A stretch of 64,000 nucleotides of DNA, taken from NCBI GenBank assembly GCA_016709875.1, contig JADJLZ010000001.1, positions 682,001 through 746,000 on the forward strand, read 5' to 3'. The notes below the pieces were generated by a model that was not told the DNA's origin, ran no database searches, and saw only the letters and a list, made by a program, of their open reading frames with translations. A program made the position numbers and the translations under genes. Positions 16,594-24,536 of the stretch are shown here, one piece after another. Numbering within the stretch: position 1 is the first letter of the stretch; the number at the start of each line of letters is the position of its first letter. The stretch is from Planctomycetota bacterium (GTDB lineage: Bacteria; Planctomycetota; UBA1135; GCA-002686595).

Positions 16594-18306
16594 CTAGCGC
16601 GGGCGGTAGACGATCTCGCCGTTGACGACGACCAGGGTGACGCGGGCGCGCAGCAGGTCGTTGGGTTTGGCGTGCACCGGGTCGGTGCTGAGCACCGTCA
16701 TGTCGCACTGGAAATTCGGCATCAGGCGCCCGCGGCGCTCTTCCTGGAACGAGCCCCAGGCCGCCCCCGCGGTCATGCCGTTGAGAGCACTCTCGGCCTC
16801 GCCCAGCTGCCACGAATTCAGGTCCTCGAGCATCTCCGAACCGGGCCGCACGCGCGCCGCGTAGAGGGTCTGCTTGGGGCTCGCCGAGCGCGGGTCGGTC
16901 GCACCGCTGCCGAGCGCGAGCCGGCGCAGGTCGGGCGCGAGCATGCGCCAGGCCTGCGTGCCCGCGAAGCGCTCCTCGCCCAGCGCATCCTCGAGCCAGA
17001 CCATGTCGCGCAGCCAGCGCGAGGGCTGCAGGCAAGGCAGCACGGAGAGTTCGGGAAAGCGCGGCCAGTCCTTGGGCGCGACGACCTGCACACCCTCGAT
17101 GCGCGGACGCAGCGCGCGCGCCGAGCCGTAGCCGGCGTACAAGCGCTGCAGCGTGTCGAGCGCGAGGCGCGCCGAACGGTCGCCGTGCGCCTCGATCACC
17201 GGCTGGAGGCGCGACTGCGCCGCCTGCGAGAGGCGCTGCGAGAAGCGGTCCTCGTCCATCAGCAGCACGCCGCGCTCCTTGGACTGGTCGGCGTAGGGCT
17301 CGAGCAGCGCGGCGGAGCGCGCCGAGACTGGGCCGTCCAGGCACAAGTGCACGCCCGGAATCGAGAGCAGGTCCAGCGGCGCGTCAAAGACCGGCGCCTT
17401 GGGCCAATCCGACGACTGCAGGTCGCCCGAGACCTCCGGGTAGCACACGAAGCGCAGTTTGAGCTTGTCGGTCGCACGCAGTTCGCGCAGCACCTTCAAG
17501 AGCTCGGGCGAGGTGCCCTGGTCGTGCACGCAGGTGAGCCCCTCGGCGAGCAGTTGTTCCTGCACCGCGAGCAGGTTCTTGCGGCGCTGGTCGGCCGAGA
17601 GCCCAGGGAAGAGGGTGCGCGCGAGGCCACGCGCCTCCTGCACCAAGAGACCGCTCGCACGGTGCTGTTCGTCGACGAGCACGCGGCCGCCCTGCACGCG
17701 CGGCGGCGGCTCGAGCGGGCCGTCGAGCTTCGCCCGTTCGAGCGCGGCCGAGTTGACCAGCGCGAACTCGCCCGCGGCGTGCTCGAGGTAGACCGGGTTC
17801 TTCGGCACCTGCGCGGAGAGCAGCAGGTGATGCGGGAGCTGGTGGTCGCCCCACTTGTTCTGGTCCCAGCCCTGGCCGAGCACCCAGCTGCCCGGCGGAA
17901 GTTGCGCCGCGCGCGCGCTGACGCGCTGGATCAGCTGCGCGTAGCTCGTGCACTCGGTGAGATCGAGCCAGTCCAGGCTCTCGACCATCGCGTCCAGATC
18001 GATGTGCGCGTCCTGCAGTCCGGGCACGGCCACGCCGCCCTCCAGGTCGATGCGCTGCGCGCCCTTGGCCTCGACGCGGCGCGAGAGCTCCTCGAGCGTC
18101 CCCACCGCAACCACGCGGCCATCGCGTTCGAGCAGCGCGCTGCGGGCACTGCCGCGCGAGTCGTTGAGCAGGATGCGCCCGTCATAGTAGAGGTGTGCCG
18201 GCTCCAGGACTGGAGTCGGGGGAACCTCGCCCGTGCCCAGGAGCACGGCCGCGAGTAGACGCAGGCAGCAGGGAATCACGGGGAAGGGCTCGGGGTGCCC
18301 ATTCAT
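16594..18306 (-). CDS. Secreted amidohydrolase-family protein (YtcJ-like), metal ligands degenerate
   Basis: A 570-residue member of the amidohydrolase 3 / YtcJ-like group, with an N-terminal hydrophobic signal segment ('CCLRLLAAVLLG'). The fold-level pattern is clear: 'GRVVAVGTLEEL', 'GVAVPGLQDAHIDLDAM', 'VIEAHGDRSARLALDTL', 'RIEGVQVV', 'CLQPSRWLRDMVWLEDALG', 'LALGSGATDP'. Several residues that bind metal in active members are replaced here: HxH reads HID, the His of 'RIEH' is Gly, and the Asp of 'GSD' is Gly. The residues are seen; loss of hydrolase activity is inference. ATG 18306 gives the signal peptide; the frame continues upstream through the SDR gene as a shadow. Confidence 0.78.
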   Translation of the reverse strand: MNGHPEPFPVIPCCLRLLAAVLLGTGEVPPTPVLEPAHLYYDGRILLNDSRGSARSALLERDGRVVAVGTLEELSRRVEAKGAQRIDLEGGVAVPGLQDAHIDLDAMVESLDWLDLTECTSYAQLIQRVSARAAQLPPGSWVLGQGWDQNKWGDHQLPHHLLLSAQVPKNPVYLEHAAGEFALVNSAALERAKLDGPLEPPPRVQGGRVLVDEQHRASGLLVQEARGLARTLFPGLSADQRRKNLLAVQEQLLAEGLTCVHDQGTSPELLKVLRELRATDKLKLRFVCYPEVSGDLQSSDWPKAPVFDAPLDLLSIPGVHLCLDGPVSARSAALLEPYADQSKERGVLLMDEDRFSQRLSQAAQSRLQPVIEAHGDRSARLALDTLQRLYAGYGSARALRPRIEGVQVVAPKDWPRFPELSVLPCLQPSRWLRDMVWLEDALGEERFAGTQAWRMLAPDLRRLALGSGATDPRSASPKQTLYAARVRPGSEMLEDLNSWQLGEAESALNGMTAGAAWGSFQEERRGRLMPNFQCDMTVLSTDPVHAKPNDLLRARVTLVVVNGEIVYRPR

Positions 18307-18368
18307 CGGGGATTCCCGGCGCGGTTCTGAAGCTGGAACGCGGGCCTTTCCTCCTCGCATCGGCGGCG

Positions 18369-18374
18369 TAGGAT
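18369..18374 (+). promoter_or_regulatory. -10-like element TAGGAT before the SDR gene
   Basis: The hexamer ends 7 nt before the ATG at 18382, with no Shine-Dalgarno between, predicting a leaderless mRNA. Confidence 0.5.
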
Positions 18375-18381
18375 CAGCGGC

Positions 18382-19134
18382 ATGAAATCGCCGCTTCACG
18401 GCCGACGCGCGCTCGTCACGGGCGCGAGCGCCGGCATCGGAGCCGCCACGGCGCGCGCCCTCGCGGGTGCAGGCGCCGAGGTCTGGCTGGTCGCCCGCCG
18501 CGCCGAACGCCTCCAGGAGCTCGCACGCGAGCTTCCGAAGGCGCACGCGCTCTCGCTCGACGTCGCCGATGCGGCAGCGGCGGAACGCGAACTCGCGGAC
18601 CTTCCGATCGACCTGCTCGTCGACAACGCGGGCCTCGCGCTCGGGGTGGAAAAGCTTTCCGCGGGCGACCCTGCCGAGTGGTCGCGCGTGATCGACACCA
18701 ACGTGAAGGGCGTGCTCAACGTCACGCGCGCGCTCTTGCCGGGCATGCTGCGCCGCGGCCACGGCGACGTGGTGCTGATCGGCAGCGTCGCCGGGCGCCA
18801 GGTCTACCCCGGCGGCGGCGTCTACTGCGCCAGCAAGCACGCCGTGCGCGCGATCTACGAGGCGCTGCGCCTGGAGAACCTCGGCAGCGGCCTGCGCTTC
18901 CTGACGCTCGACCCGGGGATGGTCGGCTCGACCGAGTTCAGCCAGATCCGCATGCGCGGCGACGCCGCCAAGGCCGCCGCGGTCTACCAGGGCGTCGACG
19001 CCCTGACCCCCGAGGACATCGCCGAGGCGCTCTTGTGGGCCGTCACGCGCCCCGCGCACGTCAACGTCGGCGAATTGGTGATCTGGGCCTCGGCGCAGGC
19101 CAGCACCACGCAGGTGCACCGGCGCCCTGGATGA
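18382..19134 (+). CDS. Short-chain dehydrogenase/reductase (YdfG-like)
   Basis: A 250-residue classical SDR. The cofactor motif 'TGASAGIGAATARALAGAG' and the catalytic 'YCASKHAV' (YxxxK) with the upstream Ser in 'IGSVAGRQVYPGGG' are intact; 'DNAGLALG' is the NAG motif. The C-terminal 'LTPEDIAEALLWAVTRPAHVN' is typical of the YdfG/serine-3-dehydrogenase branch, which uses NADP. Substrate cannot be assigned. Monocistronic, 41 bp before the S1-domain gene. Confidence 0.9.
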   Translation: MKSPLHGRRALVTGASAGIGAATARALAGAGAEVWLVARRAERLQELARELPKAHALSLDVADAAAAERELADLPIDLLVDNAGLALGVEKLSAGDPAEWSRVIDTNVKGVLNVTRALLPGMLRRGHGDVVLIGSVAGRQVYPGGGVYCASKHAVRAIYEALRLENLGSGLRFLTLDPGMVGSTEFSQIRMRGDAAKAAAVYQGVDALTPEDIAEALLWAVTRPAHVNVGELVIWASAQASTTQVHRRPG

Positions 19135-19160
19135 CGGCGGACCGAGAGATCCCGTAGAAT
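19131..19160 (+). promoter_or_regulatory. Predicted promoter of the S1-domain gene
   Basis: ATGACG (19131-19136) and TAGAAT (19155-19160) are 18 bp apart. The -10 ends 14 nt before the ATG, so the 5' leader would be very short or absent. Confidence 0.55.
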
Positions 19161-19174
19161 CGGCCCCCCTACAC

Positions 19175-20386
19175 ATGAGCTCAAAGGCAAGCAACCGTCA
19201 CGATCCCCTCTCCGCTGAGATCGACGCCGCCCTCGAAGGCGTCAACCTGCAGGAGGTCGACCAGCAGGACACGCGCAAGAGCCGCACCTCGCGCGAGCTG
19301 ATGCGCGGCCAGGTCGTCGGCGTCACCGGCCCCGACGTGTTCGTCGAACTCGGCCCGCGCATGCAGGGCGTCGCGTCGCTCTCGGAGTTCGACACGCCGC
19401 CCAAGGTCGGCGAGAGCTTCGACTTCAAGCTCAACGGCCGCGAAGACGACCTGTGGAAGCTCTCGCGGCGCGCCGCGGTCGAGCTCAGCGAGGCGGCCGA
19501 CATCGAGGTCGGATCGATCGTCAAGGCGCGCGTCTCGGGCCAGAACACCGGCGGCCTCGAGCTGCGCATCGGGCCGCTCGCGGCCTTCATGCCGACTTCG
19601 CTCGTGGGACTGCGCGGCGGCGAGACGCTCGCGGCCTTCCTGACGCAGACGCTCGTGTGCGAGGTGCTCGAGATCGATCCCGCGCGCCGGCGCGTGCTGC
19701 TCTCGCGCCGCGCCGTGCTCGACCGCGAGCGCGACCAGGAGCGCCAGGAGAGCATCGGGCGCTTTGCTCCCGGCCAGCGCGTCTCGGGCAAGGTCACGCG
19801 CGTCGAGGCCTTCGGCGGTTTCGTCGACATCGGTGGCGGCCTCGAGGGCCTGGTGCACGTCTCGAACATCTCGCGCAAGCGCGTCGAGAACGCGGCCAGC
19901 GAACTCAAGCCGGGCGAGACCGTCGAGGTCGTGATCCTCGAGATCAAGGACGGCGGCAAGCGCATCGGCCTCTCGATGAAGGCGCTCGAGCCCGATCCCT
20001 GGGAGGGCGCGGCGCAGCGCTACTCGGAGGACATGGTCGTCACCGGCCGCGTCACGCGCCTGACGGAGTTCGGCGCCTTCGTCGAACTCGAGCCGGGGCT
20101 CGAGGGCCTGCTGCACGTCTCGCAGATGGGCAAGGATCGGGTGCGACGCGCCTCGGACCTCTTCAAGCCCGGTCAGGAGATCTCGGTGCGCGTCAGCGGC
20201 GTCGAACCCGAGCGCCAGCGGCTCTCGCTCTCGCGCCTGGATCCGCGCGGCGCCGTGATCGGCTCGGAGGAGTCGGTCGACGCGCGCGAAATCGAGTCGG
20301 CCATGCGTACCCAGGAGCCCAAGCGCGCCGGCACGAACCTCGGCGCCCTGCTGGGCAAGGCGCTCAAGCAGCCGCCGAAGAGCTGA
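19175..20386 (+). CDS. S1 RNA-binding domain protein (four S1 repeats)
   Basis: A 403-residue protein with four S1/OB repeats at about residues 43-110, 125-195, 207-277 and 292-362. Repeats 3 and 4 are canonical ('GKVTRVEAFGGFVDIGGGLEGLVHVS' region and 'GRVTRLTEFGAFVELEPGLEGLLHVS' region). It is shorter than a six-repeat ribosomal protein S1, so it may be a small S1-type ribosomal or RNA-chaperone protein; four-repeat S1 proteins are known in several phyla. Its 3' end overlaps the end of a convergent phosphatase gene by 23 bp. Confidence 0.85.
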   Translation: MSSKASNRHDPLSAEIDAALEGVNLQEVDQQDTRKSRTSRELMRGQVVGVTGPDVFVELGPRMQGVASLSEFDTPPKVGESFDFKLNGREDDLWKLSRRAAVELSEAADIEVGSIVKARVSGQNTGGLELRIGPLAAFMPTSLVGLRGGETLAAFLTQTLVCEVLEIDPARRRVLLSRRAVLDRERDQERQESIGRFAPGQRVSGKVTRVEAFGGFVDIGGGLEGLVHVSNISRKRVENAASELKPGETVEVVILEIKDGGKRIGLSMKALEPDPWEGAAQRYSEDMVVTGRVTRLTEFGAFVELEPGLEGLLHVSQMGKDRVRRASDLFKPGQEISVRVSGVEPERQRLSLSRLDPRGAVIGSEESVDAREIESAMRTQEPKRAGTNLGALLGKALKQPPKS

Positions 20387-20930
20387 CCGACGCCGGCTCG
20401 AGCACCGGCAGCATCAGGATCATCTCGAAGGCTGGCCAGCTGTGCAGCTGCGCCTTTGCGCGGCCCACGATCAGCGGCGTGCCCTCGTCGTACACGAAGG
20501 CCGGGCGCACATTGGCCTTGACGCCCTGGCAGCTCTCGGAGCGCACGCGGATGTCGTCCAGACCGATGCTGCGCAGCGCGGCGTCGGCGGCCCCGCCGAT
20601 GAAGTTGCCGATCTCGAGCATCGCGTCCTTCGTGCCGCTGTCGAAGCTCGAGAGGTTGCGCTTCGACTTCACGCCGTCGTCGGGCATCATCATCAGGTAG
20701 CAGGCGAGCGCGATCGAATCGGGCAGCGGGATCAGCAGGCTGCCGTGCGTGATCTGGCCGGCGTGCTCGAAGCCGAGCTTGAACGAGATGTGCACCAGCT
20801 TGGCGCCCGCGACGCGCGCCGTGGTGCGCTGCACCTCGGCATGCTGCACCTTGAGCTCGCGGTCGGCGATCATCGAGAGGTCCCCCGCGATGCGCTGGAA
20901 GATCTCGTCGATCTGCTGCTGGTCGTTCAT
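20364..20930 (-). CDS. CheC/CheX-type phosphatase-like protein
   Basis: A 188-residue protein related to CheC/CheX/FliY phosphatases. The helix 'DAMLEIGNFIGGAADAAL' has the ExxN pair (E-I-G-N) that in CheC and CheX positions water to dephosphorylate CheY. Sequence outside that helix is divergent. It is the third gene of a minus-strand group cheY-cheX-this gene, with 17 bp to the preceding gene. A role in dephosphorylating the neighbouring CheY is inferred from motif and context. Confidence 0.68.
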   Translation of the reverse strand: MNDQQQIDEIFQRIAGDLSMIADRELKVQHAEVQRTTARVAGAKLVHISFKLGFEHAGQITHGSLLIPLPDSIALACYLMMMPDDGVKSKRNLSSFDSGTKDAMLEIGNFIGGAADAALRSIGLDDIRVRSESCQGVKANVRPAFVYDEGTPLIVGRAKAQLHSWPAFEMILMLPVLEPASVSSSAAA

Positions 20931-20947
20931 GGTGGCGGAGCGGGCGG

Positions 20948-21466
20948 TCAGGCCGCGGCGGACTCTTCCATCCAGACCTCGACCGCCGCACAGCCTTCGC
21001 TCATGCGGAAAGCCAGCTGTCCCGCGCTGCGCCGGGACGCATCGGCCGAGCTCGTGCCGAACTGCGGGACACCGAGGTGGAACACGCCGTAGGGGTCGAG
21101 GGCGCGCGTCTTGAGCGAGCCCGAGACCATGTTCGCGCACTCGCCGATGGCGTCCTGGACTTCCTCGAGCGGCACGCTGCAGCCCGCCTCGAGCATCAAC
21201 AAGCCGCGCGCGATGTCCATCGCGCCCTCGGCCGTGCACTGCAGCACCACGGCGCCGTTGCGCGGGCCGCTGAAGGGCACCACCGCCTCGAATTGCACGC
21301 GTGCGGGCTCGCCGCCGCTGGGGAGCGCGGCGCGCGGCGCGCCCTCCGCGCAGCCGGCGTCGATCAGCGTGATCATCGTGTTCAGCATCGTCTGGAACAC
21401 GTCTTCGACGGCCGACTGCAGGTGCGCGACCATCTCCTCCGCGCTGCAATGGATGGGATTGCCCAT
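20948..21466 (-). CDS. CheX-like chemotaxis phosphatase
   Basis: A 172-residue CheX-type protein. It has the segment 'VQDAIGECANMVSGSLKTR' with the catalytic E-x-x-N, and the two flanking beta segments ('GAVVLQCTAEGAMDIARGL' and 'GVPQFGTS') fit the CheX fold. It would dephosphorylate phospho-CheY. It starts 19 bp after the cheY stop. No CheA kinase or receptor is in the window. Confidence 0.78.
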   Translation of the reverse strand: MGNPIHCSAEEMVAHLQSAVEDVFQTMLNTMITLIDAGCAEGAPRAALPSGGEPARVQFEAVVPFSGPRNGAVVLQCTAEGAMDIARGLLMLEAGCSVPLEEVQDAIGECANMVSGSLKTRALDPYGVFHLGVPQFGTSSADASRRSAGQLAFRMSEGCAAVEVWMEESAAA

Positions 21467-21485
21467 GTTGCTGGCAGCTTTGCGC

Positions 21486-21860
21486 TCAGCCCACGTAGGG
21501 CTCGAGCGCGCTGCGGATGGAGTCGGGGGTGAAGGGTTTGCAGACGTAGCCGTTGGCGCCGAGCTCCATGGCCGTGTTGACCATCGCGCCGCCGCCTTCG
21601 GTCGTGACCATGATCACCGGCAGTTGTTCCTTGGTGTGCGAGCTGCGGATCGCCTTCACGAAGTCGATGCCGTTCATCTCGGGCATGTTGACGTCCGAGA
21701 GGATCAGGCCGATGTCCGGGTTCGCGCCGAGGGCCGCGAGGCCTTCGACGCCATTGCCCGCCTCGATCACGTTGTCGACCGCGATCTCCGCCTGGCGCAG
21801 GACGCGCATGATGATCTTGCGCATGGTCGAGGAATCGTCGACGATCAAAACCTTGTTCAT
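21486..21860 (-). CDS. CheY-like single-domain response regulator
   Basis: A 124-residue receiver domain without output domain. All functional residues are present: 'VDDSS' acidic pair, phospho-acceptor Asp in 'LILSDVNMPEMNG', Thr in 'MVTTEGGG' and Lys in 'VCKPFT'. ATG at 21860; the frame continues upstream but that sequence is not family-like. It heads a three-gene group with two ExxN-type phosphatases. Confidence 0.9.
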   Translation of the reverse strand: MNKVLIVDDSSTMRKIIMRVLRQAEIAVDNVIEAGNGVEGLAALGANPDIGLILSDVNMPEMNGIDFVKAIRSSHTKEQLPVIMVTTEGGGAMVNTAMELGANGYVCKPFTPDSIRSALEPYVG

Positions 21861-21971
21861 GGGCGTGTGGGTTCCGAGGAAAGGGGTTGTTCCGGCCCCT
21901 CTTTCGGCCCGCCGCGCGCGCGCACTGCAGCGCATCCGGGGGAACTTCGGCCCAAGGACTCCGCTGCAGGG

Positions 21972-22811
21972 CTAGTAGCTCTCGGCCTGCGAGGGGAACT
22001 CGCGCGCCTTCACGTCGCCGACGTAGTGCTGGAAAGCCTTTCGCATCTCGCCCGCGATCTCGGCGTAGCGGCGCACGAAACGCGGGTGGAAGCGCGTGTA
22101 CAGGCCGAGCATGTCGTGCGAGACGAGGATCTGGCCGTCGCAACCCGGGCCGGCTCCGATGCCGATGACCGGGATCGTGAGCGAGGCGCTGATCTCGGCC
22201 GCGAGGTCGGCCGGCACCTTTTCGATCACGATCGCGAACGCGCCCGCGTCCTGGAGCGCCTTCGCGTCACGCCGCAGCTCGTCGGCCTCCTCGGGCGTCG
22301 TCGCGCGCACCTGGTAGGTGCCGAACTGGTGGATCGACTGCGGCGTCAGGCCCAGGTGGCCCATCACGGGGATGCCGACGTCGACGATGCGCCGCACGGT
22401 GCCGCAGATCGGCGCGCCGCCCTCGAGCTTGACCGCCTCGACGCCGGCCTCCTTCACCAGCCGGCCGGCGTTGCGCAGCGCCTCGTCGGCGTTGACCTGG
22501 AAGGTCATGAAGGGCATGTCGCCGACGATCAGCGCGCGCTCGACGCCGCGCGCCACGAGCGAGCTGTGGTAGAGCATCTGCTCGAGCGTCACGCCGACCG
22601 TCGTCTCGTGCCCCTGCATGACCATCGCGACCGAGTCGCCGATCAGGATCACGTCGATGCCGGACTGGTCCACGAGCTCCGCCATCAGCTGGTCGTAGGC
22701 CGTGAGCGCCGCGATGCGCTCGCCGCGCTGCTTCATCGAGAGCAGGCTCTTGGTCGTCACCTTGCGGCGTTCGGGAGCTTCCTTCGGGCCGGGTGCGGAG
22801 CGAGACTTCAT
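21972..22811 (-). CDS. panB: 3-methyl-2-oxobutanoate hydroxymethyltransferase
   Basis: A 279-residue enzyme making ketopantoate from 2-oxoisovalerate and 5,10-methylene-THF in pantothenate/CoA synthesis. The conserved 'LTAYDQLMAELVDQSGID', 'VGDSVAMVMQGHETT'-like region (here IGDSV), 'DMPFMTFQVNADEALRNAG', 'VKLEGG', 'GHLGLTPQS' and 'IGIGAGPGCDGQILVSHDMLG' blocks are intact. ATG at 22811 is chosen because TAGATT lies 7 nt upstream; an in-frame TTG exists at 22820. Confidence 0.95.
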   Translation of the reverse strand: MKSRSAPGPKEAPERRKVTTKSLLSMKQRGERIAALTAYDQLMAELVDQSGIDVILIGDSVAMVMQGHETTVGVTLEQMLYHSSLVARGVERALIVGDMPFMTFQVNADEALRNAGRLVKEAGVEAVKLEGGAPICGTVRRIVDVGIPVMGHLGLTPQSIHQFGTYQVRATTPEEADELRRDAKALQDAGAFAIVIEKVPADLAAEISASLTIPVIGIGAGPGCDGQILVSHDMLGLYTRFHPRFVRRYAEIAGEMRKAFQHYVGDVKAREFPSQAESY

Positions 22812-22818
22812 CCGGCCC

Positions 22819-22824
22819 AATCTA
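22819..22824 (-). promoter_or_regulatory. -10-like element TAGATT before panB
   Basis: The minus-strand hexamer ends 7 nt before the panB ATG and contains the TAG stop codon of the upstream FAD gene. No Shine-Dalgarno is visible. Confidence 0.45.
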
Positions 22825-23631
22825 TCCTCGAGCGGCAGGCCTGGCGAGCCCGGTCAAGACCAGCGCCCGCGCGGCGCGCGCGCCGTCGATCGCTGCACTC
22901 ATGATCCCGCCCGCCCAGCCGGCACCCTCGCCGATGGGATAGAGGTTCTCGAAACCGCGCGCGCGCAGCGTCTCGCGCTCGCGCGGAACGCGCACCGGTC
23001 CGGAACTGCGCGACTCCAGGCCCACGAACAGCCCCTGCTCGCCCGAGAAGCCGGGGATCGAGCGTTCGAAGTGCGCCAGCGCGCGCTCGAGCGCCGCGCG
23101 CAGCGGCTCGTCGAGCAGCAGATCGAGCCGGCCGGGCACGCAACCGAAGCGGTAGCTCGAGCGCAGTTCGCCGCGCGACTCGCGCCGCGCGAGGAAGTCG
23201 CTCGCGCGCTGCGCGGGCGCGCTGTAGTCCCCGCCGCCGGCCTCGAAGAAGCGCCGCTCGAGCGCGCGCTGGCGTTCGACGCCCGCGAGCGCGCCGCCGC
23301 CCGACTCGCGCGGGTCGAGCGTCACGACCAGCGCGGCGTTGGCGTAGCGCGAGGAGTGCTTCGAGTTGCTCATGCCGTTGGTGCACAGGAAACCCGGCTC
23401 GCTGACGCTCGCGACGATGCGACCACCGGGGCACATGCAGAAGGAGTGCGCCGCGGCGCGCCCCTCGCCCGCGCGACTCACGAGTTGGTAGTACGAGGGC
23501 GCGACCAGCGCCGCTTGCGCACTCGAACCCAGCTGCGCGCGGTCGACGAGCTCCTGGGGGTGCTCGATGCGCAGGCCGAGCTGAAAGGGCTTCGCCTCGA
23601 GCTCGACACCGGCGGCGATCAGGAATTCCAC
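22822..23631 (-). pseudogene. FAD-dependent dehydrogenase, C-terminal part after a frameshift
   Basis: This 269-residue reading frame continues the protein whose N-terminal half ends at 23619. It begins with GTG ('VEFLIAAGVELEAKPFQLG') and carries the family's 'LRIEHPQ', 'FCMCPGGRIVAS', 'TNGMS' and the terminal FAD-contact block 'NLYPIGEGAGWAGGIMSAA'. On its own it lacks the FAD dinucleotide motif and would not be an enzyme. Joined to the upstream frame by one added base near 23631 it restores a full-length ~553-residue member of the uncharacterised FAD-dependent dehydrogenase group (COG2509-like). Confidence 0.75.
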
Positions 23632-24482
23632 GTATCGCGTGCGCTGTGGCCGCTGGCGAGGAACAGCGCGTCGCAGGGAGTCTCGCCCGCGCTGGTGCGC
23701 AGGGCCCGCACGCGCGCACCGGGCGCAGCCCCGGCGACGACCAGGCCCTCGACGCGCGTGTTCCAGTGAAAGCGCACGCCGAGCTCCTCGAGCCGTGCGC
23801 GCAGGCGCGGCAGCACGCGGTGCAACTTGTCCGTGCCGACGTGCGCGCGCGCGTCGAAGAGGATTTCGCCCGGCGCGCCGCAGGCGACGAGCTCCTCGAG
23901 GATCGGCAGCTCGAGCGCGTCCTCGACGCGCGTGTAGAGCTTGCCATCGGAGTAGGTTCCCGCGCCGCCCTCGCCGTAGAGCAGGTTCGACTCGGGGTTG
24001 GGGACACGCGAGCGATGGAAGGCCACGAGCTCGCGTCCGCGGCGCTCCACCGGCGAGCCGCGCTCGAAGAGCTCGACCTCGAGCCCCGCGTGCGCCAGCA
24101 TCCAGGCCGCGAAGAGCCCGCCCGGGCCGCCCCCGAGCACGGCCACGCGCGCGCCGCGCAGGCTCGCGTGCGTCGCCAGCGGGATGGCGCTCTCGGACGC
24201 GGGCGCCTCGGCCACGTAGCCCGAGCGCAGCGCACGCGCGAAACGTCCGCCGCGGAAGCCGCGGTCGAGCGCGATCTCGACCTGGTGGACGAAGCGCAGC
24301 TGGTGGTCACTTCCGCGCCGGCGTGCGTCGAGCGAGCGGCGCACGAGGCGGAATGCGCGCATCACGCCGGCCTCGAGGCCGAGCTCGCGCGCGACCAGAT
24401 CCGCGAGCAGCGCGGGATCCGCGTCCACGGGGAGTTCGAGGCCGCGCACGCGCCAGCTCTTGGGCAGGAAGCGGGTGTCCAT
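23619..24482 (-). pseudogene. FAD-dependent dehydrogenase, N-terminal part (frameshifted)
   Basis: A 287-residue reading frame starting 'MDTRFLPKSWRVRGLELPVD'. A dinucleotide-binding motif 'VAVLGGGPGGLFAAWMLAHAG' sits at about residue 112, and 'NLLYGEGGAGTYSDGKLYTR' is the family's second conserved block. It ends in 'SGHSARDT' followed by 'WNS' and a stop, just where relatives continue 'GHSARDTxExL..G'. The missing continuation is in the next frame. One missing base at about 23631 explains this; the lesion is either a sequencing error or a recent mutation. Confidence 0.78.
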
Positions 24483-24524
24483 CGGGGGCGGCCACGGTAG
24501 CTCGCGCGGCGTCCGGACGCGACG

Positions 24525-24530
24525 TAGATT
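24525..24530 (+). promoter_or_regulatory. -10-like element TAGATT before the 24.5-kb gene
   Basis: The hexamer ends 6 nt before the ATG at 24537; no Shine-Dalgarno between. Predicts a leaderless mRNA. Confidence 0.45.
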
Positions 24531-24536
24531 GCGGCG

